Shown here piece by piece: positions 38,651 to 48,684 of a DNA stretch of 64,000 bases. The position numbers were made by a program, and so were the translations under genes. The notes beneath the pieces were generated by a model that ran no database searches, was not told the origin of the DNA, and saw nothing but the letters and a program-made list of their open reading frames with translations. Numbering within the stretch: position 1 is the first letter of the stretch; each line of letters opens with the position of its first letter. The stretch is taken from assembly GCA_020723505.1 (NCBI GenBank), contig DYIT01000001.1, forward strand, positions 72,530-136,529, given 5' to 3'. The DNA is from Candidatus Kuenenia stuttgartensis. GTDB lineage: Bacteria > Planctomycetota > JAKEIC01 > DYIT01.

Positions 38651-39865
38651 ATGAATATAATACAGCTGGTTCACGACATCTCCTCGGTCAACAGCGGGTC
38701 CTCGGTCTTCTACAGGAAAATCTCGGAATACGCCCCCGCTTTCGGACACCGCTGCTGGTCTTTCGATCTCAGCGGCCGGCTCGTCCCCCCTCCGGGCGAG
38801 CCCGCAAGGCCCGTCTTCGCGAACCCCTTCAGCAGATTCAGGGAAAAAGCCTTCCCGAGGCTTCCGCTCTCGAGTCCGTACTTCTCCGCCCTGATGAACC
38901 TAATCCCCTTGTGCCCGTCCGGGCAGATTGGACGCCGTTTCTACTTCCTGATAAGGAGGATCGAACCCGCCATAAGGGATATCGTCCGCCGGCTCCCGGA
39001 TGCCGTGATCCACGTCTCGCCGAATCCCTTCGACGCGATGATTGGGCTCGGCTTCAAAATCGCCAGGTCCATGGAGCTCCCCCTGGTCGTGACACCCCTT
39101 ATCCACCCGCCTTTCCGTCCCCTCCTTCCTGGCAGAAAAGCGATGTGTCCGAACTGCCTCAGGGCTTTGAAAGCATCCAGTCTGGCTATCGCGCTCTCGG
39201 ATTCGGAAAAACGGGTCCTGACGGGCGCCGGCGTTCCCGAGGGCAAGGTGCATGTCACTCAGATGGGTATCGACCTTCTCGCGGATTCCCGCGACGGCCG
39301 TCCTGCCGCGCCGGCGGGCGATGACGGCTGTTTCCGCGTCTGTCACATAGGAATGCTGTCGCGCGAGAAGGGCGCGCCCGATCTCATCAGGGCCCTCATC
39401 CCGCTCTGGGAAACCGGCCTCGGAATAAAGGTGGATTTCATCGGGCCGAGAAAACCCGGGTTCGACCTCTTCAGGCTTCTTCTGAAACGGAAGCACCTGC
39501 GATTCTGCGAGTTCCACGGGAAGGTGGACGACCGCCTCAAATGGGAGATCCTGGACCGATGCGACGCTCTGGTACTCCCCAGCATCGTCGACGCGTTCGG
39601 AATCGTCTTCCTGGAAGCCTGGTCGCTCGGAAAACCCGTTATCGGTTACAGATGGGGCGGAGTGCCCGGAGTGATTGACCACGGCGTCGACGGTTTTCTC
39701 GTCAATCCCCGCGATATCCGCGATCTCACCCTTCGCATCGACCAGCTCCGGGCCGATCCCGGTCTCCGGAAACGGATGGGAGAAGCAGGAAAGGCAAAAG
39801 CCCTCCTCTCCGGATGGTCGGGCATCGCCGGAAATATCTTCAGGGCGATTGCATCCGCCGTCTGA
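38651..39865 (+). CDS. GT4-family glycosyltransferase
   Basis: CHIGMLSREKGAPDLIRALIPL...LVLPSIVDAFGIVFLEAWSLGKPVIGY. Confidence 0.88.
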   Translation: MNIIQLVHDISSVNSGSSVFYRKISEYAPAFGHRCWSFDLSGRLVPPPGEPARPVFANPFSRFREKAFPRLPLSSPYFSALMNLIPLCPSGQIGRRFYFLIRRIEPAIRDIVRRLPDAVIHVSPNPFDAMIGLGFKIARSMELPLVVTPLIHPPFRPLLPGRKAMCPNCLRALKASSLAIALSDSEKRVLTGAGVPEGKVHVTQMGIDLLADSRDGRPAAPAGDDGCFRVCHIGMLSREKGAPDLIRALIPLWETGLGIKVDFIGPRKPGFDLFRLLLKRKHLRFCEFHGKVDDRLKWEILDRCDALVLPSIVDAFGIVFLEAWSLGKPVIGYRWGGVPGVIDHGVDGFLVNPRDIRDLTLRIDQLRADPGLRKRMGEAGKAKALLSGWSGIAGNIFRAIASAV

Positions 39866-39902
39866 CTCCCGTTCATCCGTTCCCGCGATACGGACAGGCC
39901 TG

Positions 39903-40673
39903 TCAGAGCCTGTATATCATCTTCTCGTCGAGCGACCTGAACACGGCCAGGCCTGCGGCCAGCGACAGGATTGCGCAGGAGAGGAAAATCCCGAAATGGG
40001 TGGGGGAAGGAATCGTGCCCTCGTAGATTGGCAGGCGGAAGGACTCGACCATGTAGACCATGGGGTTGAACCTGAGGATGGACCTCAAGCCTTCCGGTCC
40101 GAAGGCCTTGCCGTTGATTGACAAGGGGTAGACAATCGGCGTGAGGTAGAACAGCATGGACATGCCGACTTCCGTTATGTGCTGAGTATCCCGGAAAAGG
40201 ACGTTGAATGCGCTCACGGTCATCCCGATGCCGAGCGTGAAAACGAACAGGACCGTGATTGAAACCGGCAGGAAAAGCAAGGCCGGAGTCGCCCTCCCGC
40301 CGAGGAGGAGGAAAAGCACCGACATGGGAACGAGGGCGAACAGGAAATTCACCAGCCCGGAAGTCACGACGGCCGCGGGGAAAATCGTCTTTGGCACGTA
40401 GATCTTCCTAATCAGCCCTCCGCTGGACACGACAGAGTTCGTGGACTGCACCACGCCCTGGGAAAAGAAGTTCCAGGGCAGCAATACTGAGAGCACGAAT
40501 ACTGGATAGTTCACTATGCTCTCGAACTTGAACAGGTGGGAGAAGACCATCGTCAGGACTACCAGCATCAGGAGCGGGTTCAGGAGCGTCCATACGAACC
40601 CGAGCATGGAGTTCTTGTAGCGGACCTTGAGGTCCCTGGCTACCAGATGCTGCAGGAGGTACAACCTCTTCAT
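39903..40673 (-). CDS. Polysaccharide ABC exporter permease (Wzm/TagG, ABC-2 type)
   Basis: VARDLKVRYKNSMLGFVWTLLNPLLMLVVLTMVFS. Confidence 0.9.
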   Translation of the reverse strand: MKRLYLLQHLVARDLKVRYKNSMLGFVWTLLNPLLMLVVLTMVFSHLFKFESIVNYPVFVLSVLLPWNFFSQGVVQSTNSVVSSGGLIRKIYVPKTIFPAAVVTSGLVNFLFALVPMSVLFLLLGGRATPALLFLPVSITVLFVFTLGIGMTVSAFNVLFRDTQHITEVGMSMLFYLTPIVYPLSINGKAFGPEGLRSILRFNPMVYMVESFRLPIYEGTIPSPTHFGIFLSCAILSLAAGLAVFRSLDEKMIYRL

Positions 40674-40837
40674 GGCTGATTCTTCAAATCATCGGCGAAT
40701 GATATAATTCCTCGGAGTTTTTGTCACTCATGGATTCCCGCAGGCATGCGCTGACGGATTGCCGTCGCGCATGCGAAGAGGTATCAGCCATGCCTGGGAT
40801 GGAAGAGGGGGCGAAACCGCCTGCCGCCCGTTGACCG

Positions 40838-41764
40838 ATGGGGAACTCTCCGGACATTTCAGTGGTGCTTCTGACATTCGACGGCGTGAATCAGGGTCTC
40901 GCGAAGACGATTGAGGCGCTTTTCGAGCAGAAAGCGTCCGGCCCTTTCGAAGTCATAGCAATCGACTCGGGGTCGATCGACGGAACTCTGGAAATGCTGC
41001 GCGCCCGGAGCGAGATTCGTCTCCACTGCATCAATCACGGGGATTTCGGGCACGGACGGACAAGGCAGATGGGTTTCGATCTCTCCAGGGGTCGGGCCGT
41101 CGTCTTTCTTTGTCAGGATGCGCTGCCGCTTTCGAACCGATGGCTTGACGCCCTGATTGGCAAGCTCTACTCGAAAAGCGACCTCATGGCGGTCTGTTCC
41201 CGGGTAGTCCCCAAAGACGGGGCGTCTCCCCTGATGCGAACAACCGTAATGTCTGAATGGTCGTCTTCGGAGGTGGACGCGGAAGTCCGAATCCCGTCTC
41301 CCCGCGTCCTCGCCCTTGGAAGTCCGGGAGAGGTGAGGCGCCTCCTCCGCCTGCATAACATAAGCGCCGCCTACAGGCGGGAAGCCCTTGAAGCCTTCCG
41401 TTTCGAGGACGTCGAAATGGGCGAGGATGTGCTAATCGCCCGCGAAATACTCTCCGCGGGTTTCGCGATTGGCTTCTCTGCGGGTTCGGTCGTCGCCCAC
41501 TCCCACGAATACACTCTTTCCGCGGCATTCCGAAGGAATGTGATGGATGGGAGGTTCAACAGGAACCATCTGAATCTCGACACGGTAATCACTGCCCCTG
41601 AAGTACTCGTGAGAGCCGCCATCCTCGTTCTGAAGGATGCGGCTTCTCTGTTTCGTGACCGGCGGATTTCGCTTCCAAGAAAGACCGCCGGACTCTGCCG
41701 AAGCCCCGCCCTTCGCCTGTCCGAAATGATCGGGCAATACATTGGGAACTCACCAGGCATATGA
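40838..41764 (+). CDS. GT2-family glycosyltransferase
   Basis: ISVVLLTFDGVNQGLAKTIEALFEQKASGPFEVIAIDSGSIDGTLE. Confidence 0.85.
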   Translation: MGNSPDISVVLLTFDGVNQGLAKTIEALFEQKASGPFEVIAIDSGSIDGTLEMLRARSEIRLHCINHGDFGHGRTRQMGFDLSRGRAVVFLCQDALPLSNRWLDALIGKLYSKSDLMAVCSRVVPKDGASPLMRTTVMSEWSSSEVDAEVRIPSPRVLALGSPGEVRRLLRLHNISAAYRREALEAFRFEDVEMGEDVLIAREILSAGFAIGFSAGSVVAHSHEYTLSAAFRRNVMDGRFNRNHLNLDTVITAPEVLVRAAILVLKDAASLFRDRRISLPRKTAGLCRSPALRLSEMIGQYIGNSPGI

Positions 41765-43110
41765 AGATTCTGTACCTCATCCACCAGTATTGGCCCGAGT
41801 ACCAGTCCGGTTCGGAGAATTACACCCATTACCTCGCGGAAGCCCTCTCGGCAATCGGATTCGAAGTCACCGTGGTGGCGGCAGACCCGGCGTCACAGAA
41901 TGATTACTCCATCGCGAGTTCGCTGGAAGGGCGGGTTCGAGTGCTGAAGGTGCGCAAGAACTCTTTCATGGACAGGAACCCGCTCACGAACTTCACGGAC
42001 CCGGCATTCACAAGGGCCTTCCTGGGAATAATGGAAGAAGTGCGCCCCGACGTCCTTCACGTCCAGCACCTGATGTTCGCATCTGCGGACATCCCTGCTC
42101 ATGTCAAGCGCATGTTTCGAATACCTGTTATATTCACATTGCATGACTTCTGGCTGGAGTGCTGCCGCACAATCCGGCTTGATTCCGAGGGAAAGGTCTG
42201 CGCAGGCGCTGATCGCCGACGCTGCATGAAATGTGTCCGTGATGACATGTCCTCGGAAAACCCGACGGCTGCAGCCATGTTATCCAGACTTGTCATGCTG
42301 AAATCCAGGCTGTCAACCGCCGAATTAGCCGGAGTCGTCCTCAGGAAACTCTCCCGATCGATACGGCGGGCCTGCTCATCGTCGCCCGACTGGGAATGCA
42401 GGGACCGCGGGATGAGGGCTCTCGCAAACGAGGTGGACCTGTTCATCTCGCCGTCCCGTTTCCTGCTGAAATCCTTCATCCGCTGGGGCATTCAGGAAAA
42501 CCGGATTGTATTCTCGGCGAACGGACTCCCAATCCATCCTGGCGTTGCCGCAAGCGGGCCGCGGGAGGACAACGGCATCCTCAGGATTGCCTTCACGTCC
42601 GTCGTCAAGCCTGAGAAGGGCCTGCTCGTAGCGATTGAAGCATTCGATATCCTGCATAGGAAAGGCGTTTCCGGAGCCAGACTGGTGATATACGGGGATG
42701 TCCCGCACGGATCCGGATTCGGCAGGATTGTCAGGGCAAAGGCATCCGGGCTGCCGAACGTCGAATTCGGCGGGGCATTCGACAACAGGGACATCGCCTT
42801 GGCGCTGTCGGGAATCCATTTCATGCTTCTCCCGTCCCTGTGGTTCGAGAATGCGCCGCTTGTAATCGAGGAGGCTTTCCAGCAAAAAGTCCCATGCATC
42901 GTGTCGAACCTGGGGGGGATGGCCGAAAGAGTGGAAGACATGGTCAGCGGAATCCACTTCGAGGCGGGGAACGCCGCGAGCCTGGCTGGACGGATTGAAA
43001 ATCTGCTGGATAATCCCACCCTCCGGAGAAGGCTCGTTGATGGGATTCCAAGGGTGAAGGCAATCGATGAGAACGCCAGAGAACTCAGGGAGATATACAT
43101 GTCCTTCTGA
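41761..43110 (+). CDS. GT4-family glycosyltransferase
   Basis: MKILYLIHQYWPEYQSGSENYTHYLAEAL...LLPSLWFENAPLVIEEAFQQKVPCIVSNLGG. Confidence 0.88.
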   Translation: MKILYLIHQYWPEYQSGSENYTHYLAEALSAIGFEVTVVAADPASQNDYSIASSLEGRVRVLKVRKNSFMDRNPLTNFTDPAFTRAFLGIMEEVRPDVLHVQHLMFASADIPAHVKRMFRIPVIFTLHDFWLECCRTIRLDSEGKVCAGADRRRCMKCVRDDMSSENPTAAAMLSRLVMLKSRLSTAELAGVVLRKLSRSIRRACSSSPDWECRDRGMRALANEVDLFISPSRFLLKSFIRWGIQENRIVFSANGLPIHPGVAASGPREDNGILRIAFTSVVKPEKGLLVAIEAFDILHRKGVSGARLVIYGDVPHGSGFGRIVRAKASGLPNVEFGGAFDNRDIALALSGIHFMLLPSLWFENAPLVIEEAFQQKVPCIVSNLGGMAERVEDMVSGIHFEAGNAASLAGRIENLLDNPTLRRRLVDGIPRVKAIDENARELREIYMSF

Positions 43111-43247
43111 ATCGGCGAATCGACGCGCATACGCGGCCTGGACCGCGGTCGAGCCGCCTTGATAAGGCTCCTCCTGGATGATAGGATCACCGAACCCTCT
43201 GTGGAATCCGAAAGCCATTAGCAGCTCAAAAAGGATGCGGAAGACCG

Positions 43248-44765
43248 ATGAACGGCGAGCTTGAAGCTTCTGACGGTCCATTCCAGGCCAATGAGGAGGC
43301 CGAATCCGCGGAGGAGCGCGAAGGGAAGGACGCCTCTGACGGAGGAGGCAGGATTCGGGAACTCGAAAACTGCCTGATTGATTGCCGCAAGAACCTGTCC
43401 ATGAGACAAAGCGAAGCAGAGGCCCTCAGATGCCTGGCAGAGAAATACAGGGACGACCTGCTCTTTTCGAACGAGAATCTGAGAAGATCTGTCGACGAGA
43501 TGGTTTCGATTCGCGAAAAGCAGGCCGGCATCAGGAGCGAATTGGAACGGAAAACATACGAGCTCGAAAACATCAAGCGTACAATCAGCTTCCGCGCAGT
43601 GCACAGGATTAGAAAGACATGGCTCTTCGGGCTATACATGCGCATGAAGGGAATCGACCGCGAATCCGGGCATCCCGTCGAGCCGGAATCCTCCACCTGC
43701 CAGTCCGGCGATTTTGCCCGGCACCCGCCGGAATCGCCGCAAAGGAGGGATTGGGGAAGCTTTTCCGAGGAAGAATGCGCCTGGATCGACAAGACGCGCC
43801 GCAATCCCGCGCCCCTGTCCGTCAACAATCCGCATTGGCTTGGAATCAGAAGCTCCGCTTCGCAGCTTTTCAGGGAGTTGTTCTTTCTCGAAGACAATCT
43901 CGACGAAGAGCGGGGCATGCATTACGCCAGATTATTCGCAGAAGCACGGCCGGCCTCGCTCGCAATCCAAGGGTTTCCTCTGACCTATGTGCATCTGGTT
44001 GACGGCCTCCGAAAAGCCGCTCCGGCAATGCCGCTCTACATCATATGGCATGGGAGTTTCGTCCAGTCCCAGGAGGACTACAACTGGAAAGGATATCGGA
44101 TATCGATTGATCTCTGCCGGAGCGGCGTCGTCAGGAGAATCGGATTCGTGAAGAAAGGCATGGCCGAGGTCCACATCGCGAAAGGAATCCCATCGGGATT
44201 CGTGATGAACTGCGTCCGCAGAATTCCGGAAAAGCCGTCTTCTCCCCTCGCCGGTGGTCCGCATCTCGGGCTCTGGAGCCCGCTGGATTTCTGGAGGAAG
44301 CCTCCGTATGCGATGCTCGCGGCCGCGGGCACGATAGAGAATTCCGTTGTACATGCGTCTAGCTTCAGCCCAAGGGCCTTGGAGTTTGCCGGATTGATGG
44401 GCGTCAGGCTCGCTGATATCTCGGAAAAGCCGATTTCGCAGGAAGACATGCCTGGAATCCTTTCCGGAATGCACCTGAACCTGTACGTCACGCTGAGCGA
44501 GTGCGCACCCATGCTCCCCCTCGAGAGCCTGTCCGTCGGTGCGCCATGCCTCATCGGGCCGGTGTCCCATCTGTTCGAGGACGACGCGTACCTTTCTTCC
44601 ATGCTCGTGGTCGACAGGCCTGACGAGTCCTGGCGAATAAGGGCATGGGCCCTTCGCGCCCTCGAGGAAAGGGACTCGATTGTGGAAGCCTACAGGAAAT
44701 ACGCCCCGGGGTACAACATGCGGGCGGACAGGTCTCTCCGCGATTTCATCGAAATGGATGCTTAA
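43248..44765 (+). CDS. Coiled-coil protein with GT-B-like C-terminal region
   Basis: Long N-terminal coiled coil; C-terminal MHLNLYVTLSECAPMLPLESLSVGAPCLIGPVSHLFED resembles a GT donor-site region. Confidence 0.6.
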   Translation: MNGELEASDGPFQANEEAESAEEREGKDASDGGGRIRELENCLIDCRKNLSMRQSEAEALRCLAEKYRDDLLFSNENLRRSVDEMVSIREKQAGIRSELERKTYELENIKRTISFRAVHRIRKTWLFGLYMRMKGIDRESGHPVEPESSTCQSGDFARHPPESPQRRDWGSFSEEECAWIDKTRRNPAPLSVNNPHWLGIRSSASQLFRELFFLEDNLDEERGMHYARLFAEARPASLAIQGFPLTYVHLVDGLRKAAPAMPLYIIWHGSFVQSQEDYNWKGYRISIDLCRSGVVRRIGFVKKGMAEVHIAKGIPSGFVMNCVRRIPEKPSSPLAGGPHLGLWSPLDFWRKPPYAMLAAAGTIENSVVHASSFSPRALEFAGLMGVRLADISEKPISQEDMPGILSGMHLNLYVTLSECAPMLPLESLSVGAPCLIGPVSHLFEDDAYLSSMLVVDRPDESWRIRAWALRALEERDSIVEAYRKYAPGYNMRADRSLRDFIEMDA

Positions 44766-44768
44766 TCA

Positions 44769-46907
44769 ATGTCGAAGATTTGTTTCGTCTCGTATGAATT
44801 GCATCCTTCGACATGGGGCGGATGCGGGGTTCTGCTGTACAACGCCGCACATATTCTGCTGAAGGGAAATCATGAGGTTATCTTCCTCCTTGACGTGCCG
44901 CAGCGGGAATTCGAGAACTTCACGAAGAAGGACATATACTCGTTTCCCAATCACCAGAACTGCCGGGCCTACCTCGTGGACAGGTTGTGCGAAGACATGC
45001 AGCCAGGGGAGACCGACTTCTCCGGATGGAGCCTGTGGAAATCATACAGGTTCTTCCATGCATGCAGGAAAGTCTGCCAGGTTGAATCGCCGGACGTCGT
45101 CGAGTTCTTCGACTATTGCGGCCCCGCCTATTACGCCCTCAATGCAAAGGTCGCCGGCCTCTGTTTCCGAAAGCAGCACATAGCGGTCAGACTCCACAAT
45201 TCCAGGGAGATGATTGATGCGTTCGAGCCGACAAAACCGTTGAACTACGAGAATTACCTCATGTACGCCCTTGAGCACTTCTCTCTGAGGCTTGCCGAAA
45301 GCACGCTGTTCCCTTCGGAATCATATCTGAATCATTCTTACCTGCCGCTCTACGAGGATTGGTTCGGCGCCAAAGAGCCCTCACAGTCCCCAATCGTGGA
45401 TGCGCCCTCCCCGGGAAGGACGGGCGACACGAAGGACGTCGTCCTGTTCTATGGAAGGCTGTTCGCGTTCAAGGGAGCCGATGCCTTCGTGGACGCCGCC
45501 GTCATTTATCTCGACAATCCGGCAAACCCCAGGCTGGAATTCCACCTGGTCGGATACGATTCAAATGAGACGCCCGTGCCCGCGCCCGACTACAGGTCTT
45601 ACCTCGGCATGAAGATACCCGGCCCCCACAGGGCCCGATTCCATTTCCCCGGACATCTAAGCTGGAGGCAGCTTGGGGACCTCCTGCCCAGGGTGAGGTT
45701 CGCCGTGTTCCCCTCGCTCCTCGAATCCTTCTGCTATGCGGCTCATGAGCTGTACTCCGCGGGGATTCCGATTGTAGTCTCGGATATCCCGGGCTTCAGG
45801 GATTTCTTCAGGAATCTTGACAACGCCGTCGTATTTGACGGCTCAGTCATGGACCTCGCCCGGGCAATGCAGGTCCTTGCCTCCGATGAAGCGCTGAGAT
45901 GCAGGATTACCAGGCCCTATCCCTCGGCGAACAATCCCCTGGGCGGCTTCTATGGCATGGATTCGCGCCGAAGCTGGATAAAGACCGGAACCGGGAACGG
46001 GAAGAAACCGGCCTTGCTGGTGTGTCTGATTGATGACGGCCAGGGCGACATCAATGCGACCGTGGATTCCGTCATCGGTTCCGGGATGAGCCGCATCGAA
46101 CTGGTCGTGCTCCGTTCGCAGGGCCCCGGAACCGGCGACAGGCCAGCCGCCTGGTTCCTGGGCGGTATGTACCGCACGGAGTCGGCCTCCGGGAATCCGG
46201 TCAATCCGACGGAAATCCTTACCGAGGACGCCCTTCTCGTCCTCCTTGCAGGCGACAGGCTGTCCCCGGGTTTCCTTGATTCCGCAGCCGGCATCCTGGC
46301 CGGACAGGATCAGATATCCTTCGTCGGTTCCTGGAAGAAAGTCAGGACCGGAGATGCCTTTCAAATCGATACTTTCCCCCTGGATGCGATGCTCGAGGTC
46401 GTGCCGTTCATTTCGTATCCGCCCTTGTCACGTTGCGTCATGAAAACCGTGAAGGGAAAACTCCTCTTGGATTTGTTTGCCAGACAGGCCGGTATCTACG
46501 GGGAGCTGGATTACCTCTGGCGACTGGAAACTGACCGGGCTTGCGGGATGGTGGTTCCCGAACCCCTGGTCGAGCAGAGGCGGTGGAACGCCGGTCAAAT
46601 CGACCTCAAGACAATAAGTTATCTCCTGCTCAGGAATGGCTCTCATTGGAGGAAGGACAGGCTTGGGAAGCTTCTGCTCGTATGTGAGGGGCTCGGAGGG
46701 AAAAGCCTGGAGCCTGTCATAAGAAGAAAGGCTTCCAGCCTGCCGCAATCCGAAACAGGCGGGAATGACCGCCCGCCATGGGGAAAACCCGGATTCAATG
46801 ACGTGTCGAGGCTTGCCGAGGAAATACTCAACGGAAGGGAACTCGCCAGGCTTTCCCTGAGGAAGCTGCGACTGAAAATCCTGAGGCGCCTCGGAATCGG
46901 TAAGTGA
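44769..46907 (+). CDS. GT4-family glycosyltransferase with additional C-terminal domain
   Basis: VLFYGRLFAFKGADAFVDAAV...FAVFPSLLESFCYAAHELYSAGIPIVVSDIPGF. Confidence 0.82.
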   Translation: MSKICFVSYELHPSTWGGCGVLLYNAAHILLKGNHEVIFLLDVPQREFENFTKKDIYSFPNHQNCRAYLVDRLCEDMQPGETDFSGWSLWKSYRFFHACRKVCQVESPDVVEFFDYCGPAYYALNAKVAGLCFRKQHIAVRLHNSREMIDAFEPTKPLNYENYLMYALEHFSLRLAESTLFPSESYLNHSYLPLYEDWFGAKEPSQSPIVDAPSPGRTGDTKDVVLFYGRLFAFKGADAFVDAAVIYLDNPANPRLEFHLVGYDSNETPVPAPDYRSYLGMKIPGPHRARFHFPGHLSWRQLGDLLPRVRFAVFPSLLESFCYAAHELYSAGIPIVVSDIPGFRDFFRNLDNAVVFDGSVMDLARAMQVLASDEALRCRITRPYPSANNPLGGFYGMDSRRSWIKTGTGNGKKPALLVCLIDDGQGDINATVDSVIGSGMSRIELVVLRSQGPGTGDRPAAWFLGGMYRTESASGNPVNPTEILTEDALLVLLAGDRLSPGFLDSAAGILAGQDQISFVGSWKKVRTGDAFQIDTFPLDAMLEVVPFISYPPLSRCVMKTVKGKLLLDLFARQAGIYGELDYLWRLETDRACGMVVPEPLVEQRRWNAGQIDLKTISYLLLRNGSHWRKDRLGKLLLVCEGLGGKSLEPVIRRKASSLPQSETGGNDRPPWGKPGFNDVSRLAEEILNGRELARLSLRKLRLKILRRLGIGK

Positions 46908-46916
46908 AGGAGCTTC

Positions 46917-47621
46917 ATGGCGAAACGAAGATACCCGCTGGAATTCATCCGGGAGGTTCCGGATTGGCTCGACAGCGCCAAACCGTTGCCCTCGTGCGAA
47001 GAGCTTGCGAGGGCATCGGGAATAATCGCGGGATTCCTGCATCGCGGGGTGAATCCGCCCTATATGCTCGACATAATCAGAGGATTCAGACTGATTCGTA
47101 ACGCGAGGCGTTACGCAGGAGTAGGCACGGCCGGCAAAGGCAACATCGCCTATGCGTCGCATCTGCTCGCGGAGAACGCCAAAATCTACGACATCGACGA
47201 TAAAAGAGACCCGGAGATGACAATCAAGGCCAGGAAGATGTTGAAAGCAAATCAGGAACTTATAACCATAATCGGCCAATCGGATGACCCTGCGACCATA
47301 CGGGAACTGACCGTCGCGCTCGGAGAGGAAAAACTGGACGCCGTATTCATCGATGCCGACCATGCGGCTGATTCAGTGCTGGGGGATTATGCAGCCTATT
47401 CCCCTATGGTCAGGGATGGCGGGGTCGTCATGATTCACGACGTATACTGGCGAGGCGACGATGCGGCATTCGGGTCGAGCATCGCGATGGAGCAAATCGA
47501 CCGTCTGAGGCCGGTCTACGTCGTTTTCGCCGACCATCCCATACACCGTTTCCTCCCCTGGCTGACAAAAAGCGATTGCGTATGGGGAGGGATTGGAATA
47601 TCACGGATTCAGAAGGATTAA
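46917..47621 (+). CDS. Class I SAM-dependent methyltransferase (Methyltransf_24-like)
   Basis: AGVGTAGKGNIAYASHLLAENAKIYDIDDKRDPE...LDAVFIDADHAADSVLGDYAAYSPMVRDGGVVMIHD. Confidence 0.78.
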   Translation: MAKRRYPLEFIREVPDWLDSAKPLPSCEELARASGIIAGFLHRGVNPPYMLDIIRGFRLIRNARRYAGVGTAGKGNIAYASHLLAENAKIYDIDDKRDPEMTIKARKMLKANQELITIIGQSDDPATIRELTVALGEEKLDAVFIDADHAADSVLGDYAAYSPMVRDGGVVMIHDVYWRGDDAAFGSSIAMEQIDRLRPVYVVFADHPIHRFLPWLTKSDCVWGGIGISRIQKD

Positions 47622-47622
47622 C

Positions 47623-48597
47623 ATGATTCTGCTTGCGGGCGGGGCGGGGTACATAGGAAGCCACACGGCGCTGTACCTCGCGGAAAAAGGCGTGCCGTTC
47701 GCCGTGTACGACAACCTGTCCAGGGGCCACCGCGAATCCGCCCTCGGATGGGAGATTATCGAGGGCGACATCGGGGACGCCCAGAGGCTCGCCGCGCTCA
47801 TGCGCGACCTCAAGGTGGACGCCGTAATCCACTTCTGCGCATACGCCCTGGTCGGCGAGTCCATGCGCTTCCCCGGCATGTACTACGAGAACAACGTCGC
47901 GAACGGGATTTCCCTGCTTCGCGCCATGGTCGAAGCGAAGGTGCAGAACCTCGTCTTCTCCTCCTCTTGCGCGGTCTACGGCGAGCCTTCCGCCGAGTTC
48001 ATCGGCGAGAGCCTCCCCCACAATCCGGTCAACCCGTACGGCGAAACCAAGAGGATATTCGAGAACATGCTCGACTGGTTCGACCGCGCCTACGGGCTCC
48101 GGTCGGTAAGACTCCGTTACTTCAACGCCGCGGGAGCCGACGAGAAGGCGAGAATAGGCGAGAGCCACGATCCCGAAACCCACCTGATTCCTCTCGTGCT
48201 GAAAGCCGCCTCGGGCGAGAGGAAATCCGTGAGCATCTTCGGAACCGACTACCCCACGCCCGACGGCACCTGCATCCGCGACTACGTCCACGTGACCGAC
48301 CTCGCGCAGGCCCACCTGGCCGCATGCGAATACCTGCGTGAAGGCGGGCGGACCGCCGCATTCAACCTGGGCTACGGCAGAGGATACTCCGTCAGGGAGA
48401 TCATCGACGCATGCAGGAAGGTTTCCGGCAGGGAGTTTGCAGTGGAAGAGGCGCCTCGCAGGCCCGGCGACCCCCCGCGGCTCGTGGCGGACAACCGCAG
48501 CATAAGGACGGCGCTTCCCGATCTCGAATTCAGGTTCGACGATTTGGGAAAGATCATCGGCACCGCCTGGGAATGGGAGAAGAACAGGCGGTTCTGA
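47623..48597 (+). CDS. galE: UDP-glucose 4-epimerase
   Basis: MILLAGGAGYIGSHTALYLAEKG; NPVNPYGETKRIFE; SVRLRYFNAAGA; ATG 47623 (ORF track starts at 47593). Confidence 0.93.
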   Translation: MILLAGGAGYIGSHTALYLAEKGVPFAVYDNLSRGHRESALGWEIIEGDIGDAQRLAALMRDLKVDAVIHFCAYALVGESMRFPGMYYENNVANGISLLRAMVEAKVQNLVFSSSCAVYGEPSAEFIGESLPHNPVNPYGETKRIFENMLDWFDRAYGLRSVRLRYFNAAGADEKARIGESHDPETHLIPLVLKAASGERKSVSIFGTDYPTPDGTCIRDYVHVTDLAQAHLAACEYLREGGRTAAFNLGYGRGYSVREIIDACRKVSGREFAVEEAPRRPGDPPRLVADNRSIRTALPDLEFRFDDLGKIIGTAWEWEKNRRF

Positions 48598-48684
48598 ATC
48601 CAGAGCGCCTTCCGCGAGTAAGCTTTTGTCCTGGAGCCTTGATGGAATCCTTCGGCGCAGTCGGCTTCTTCAGCGTCGTCAGTT

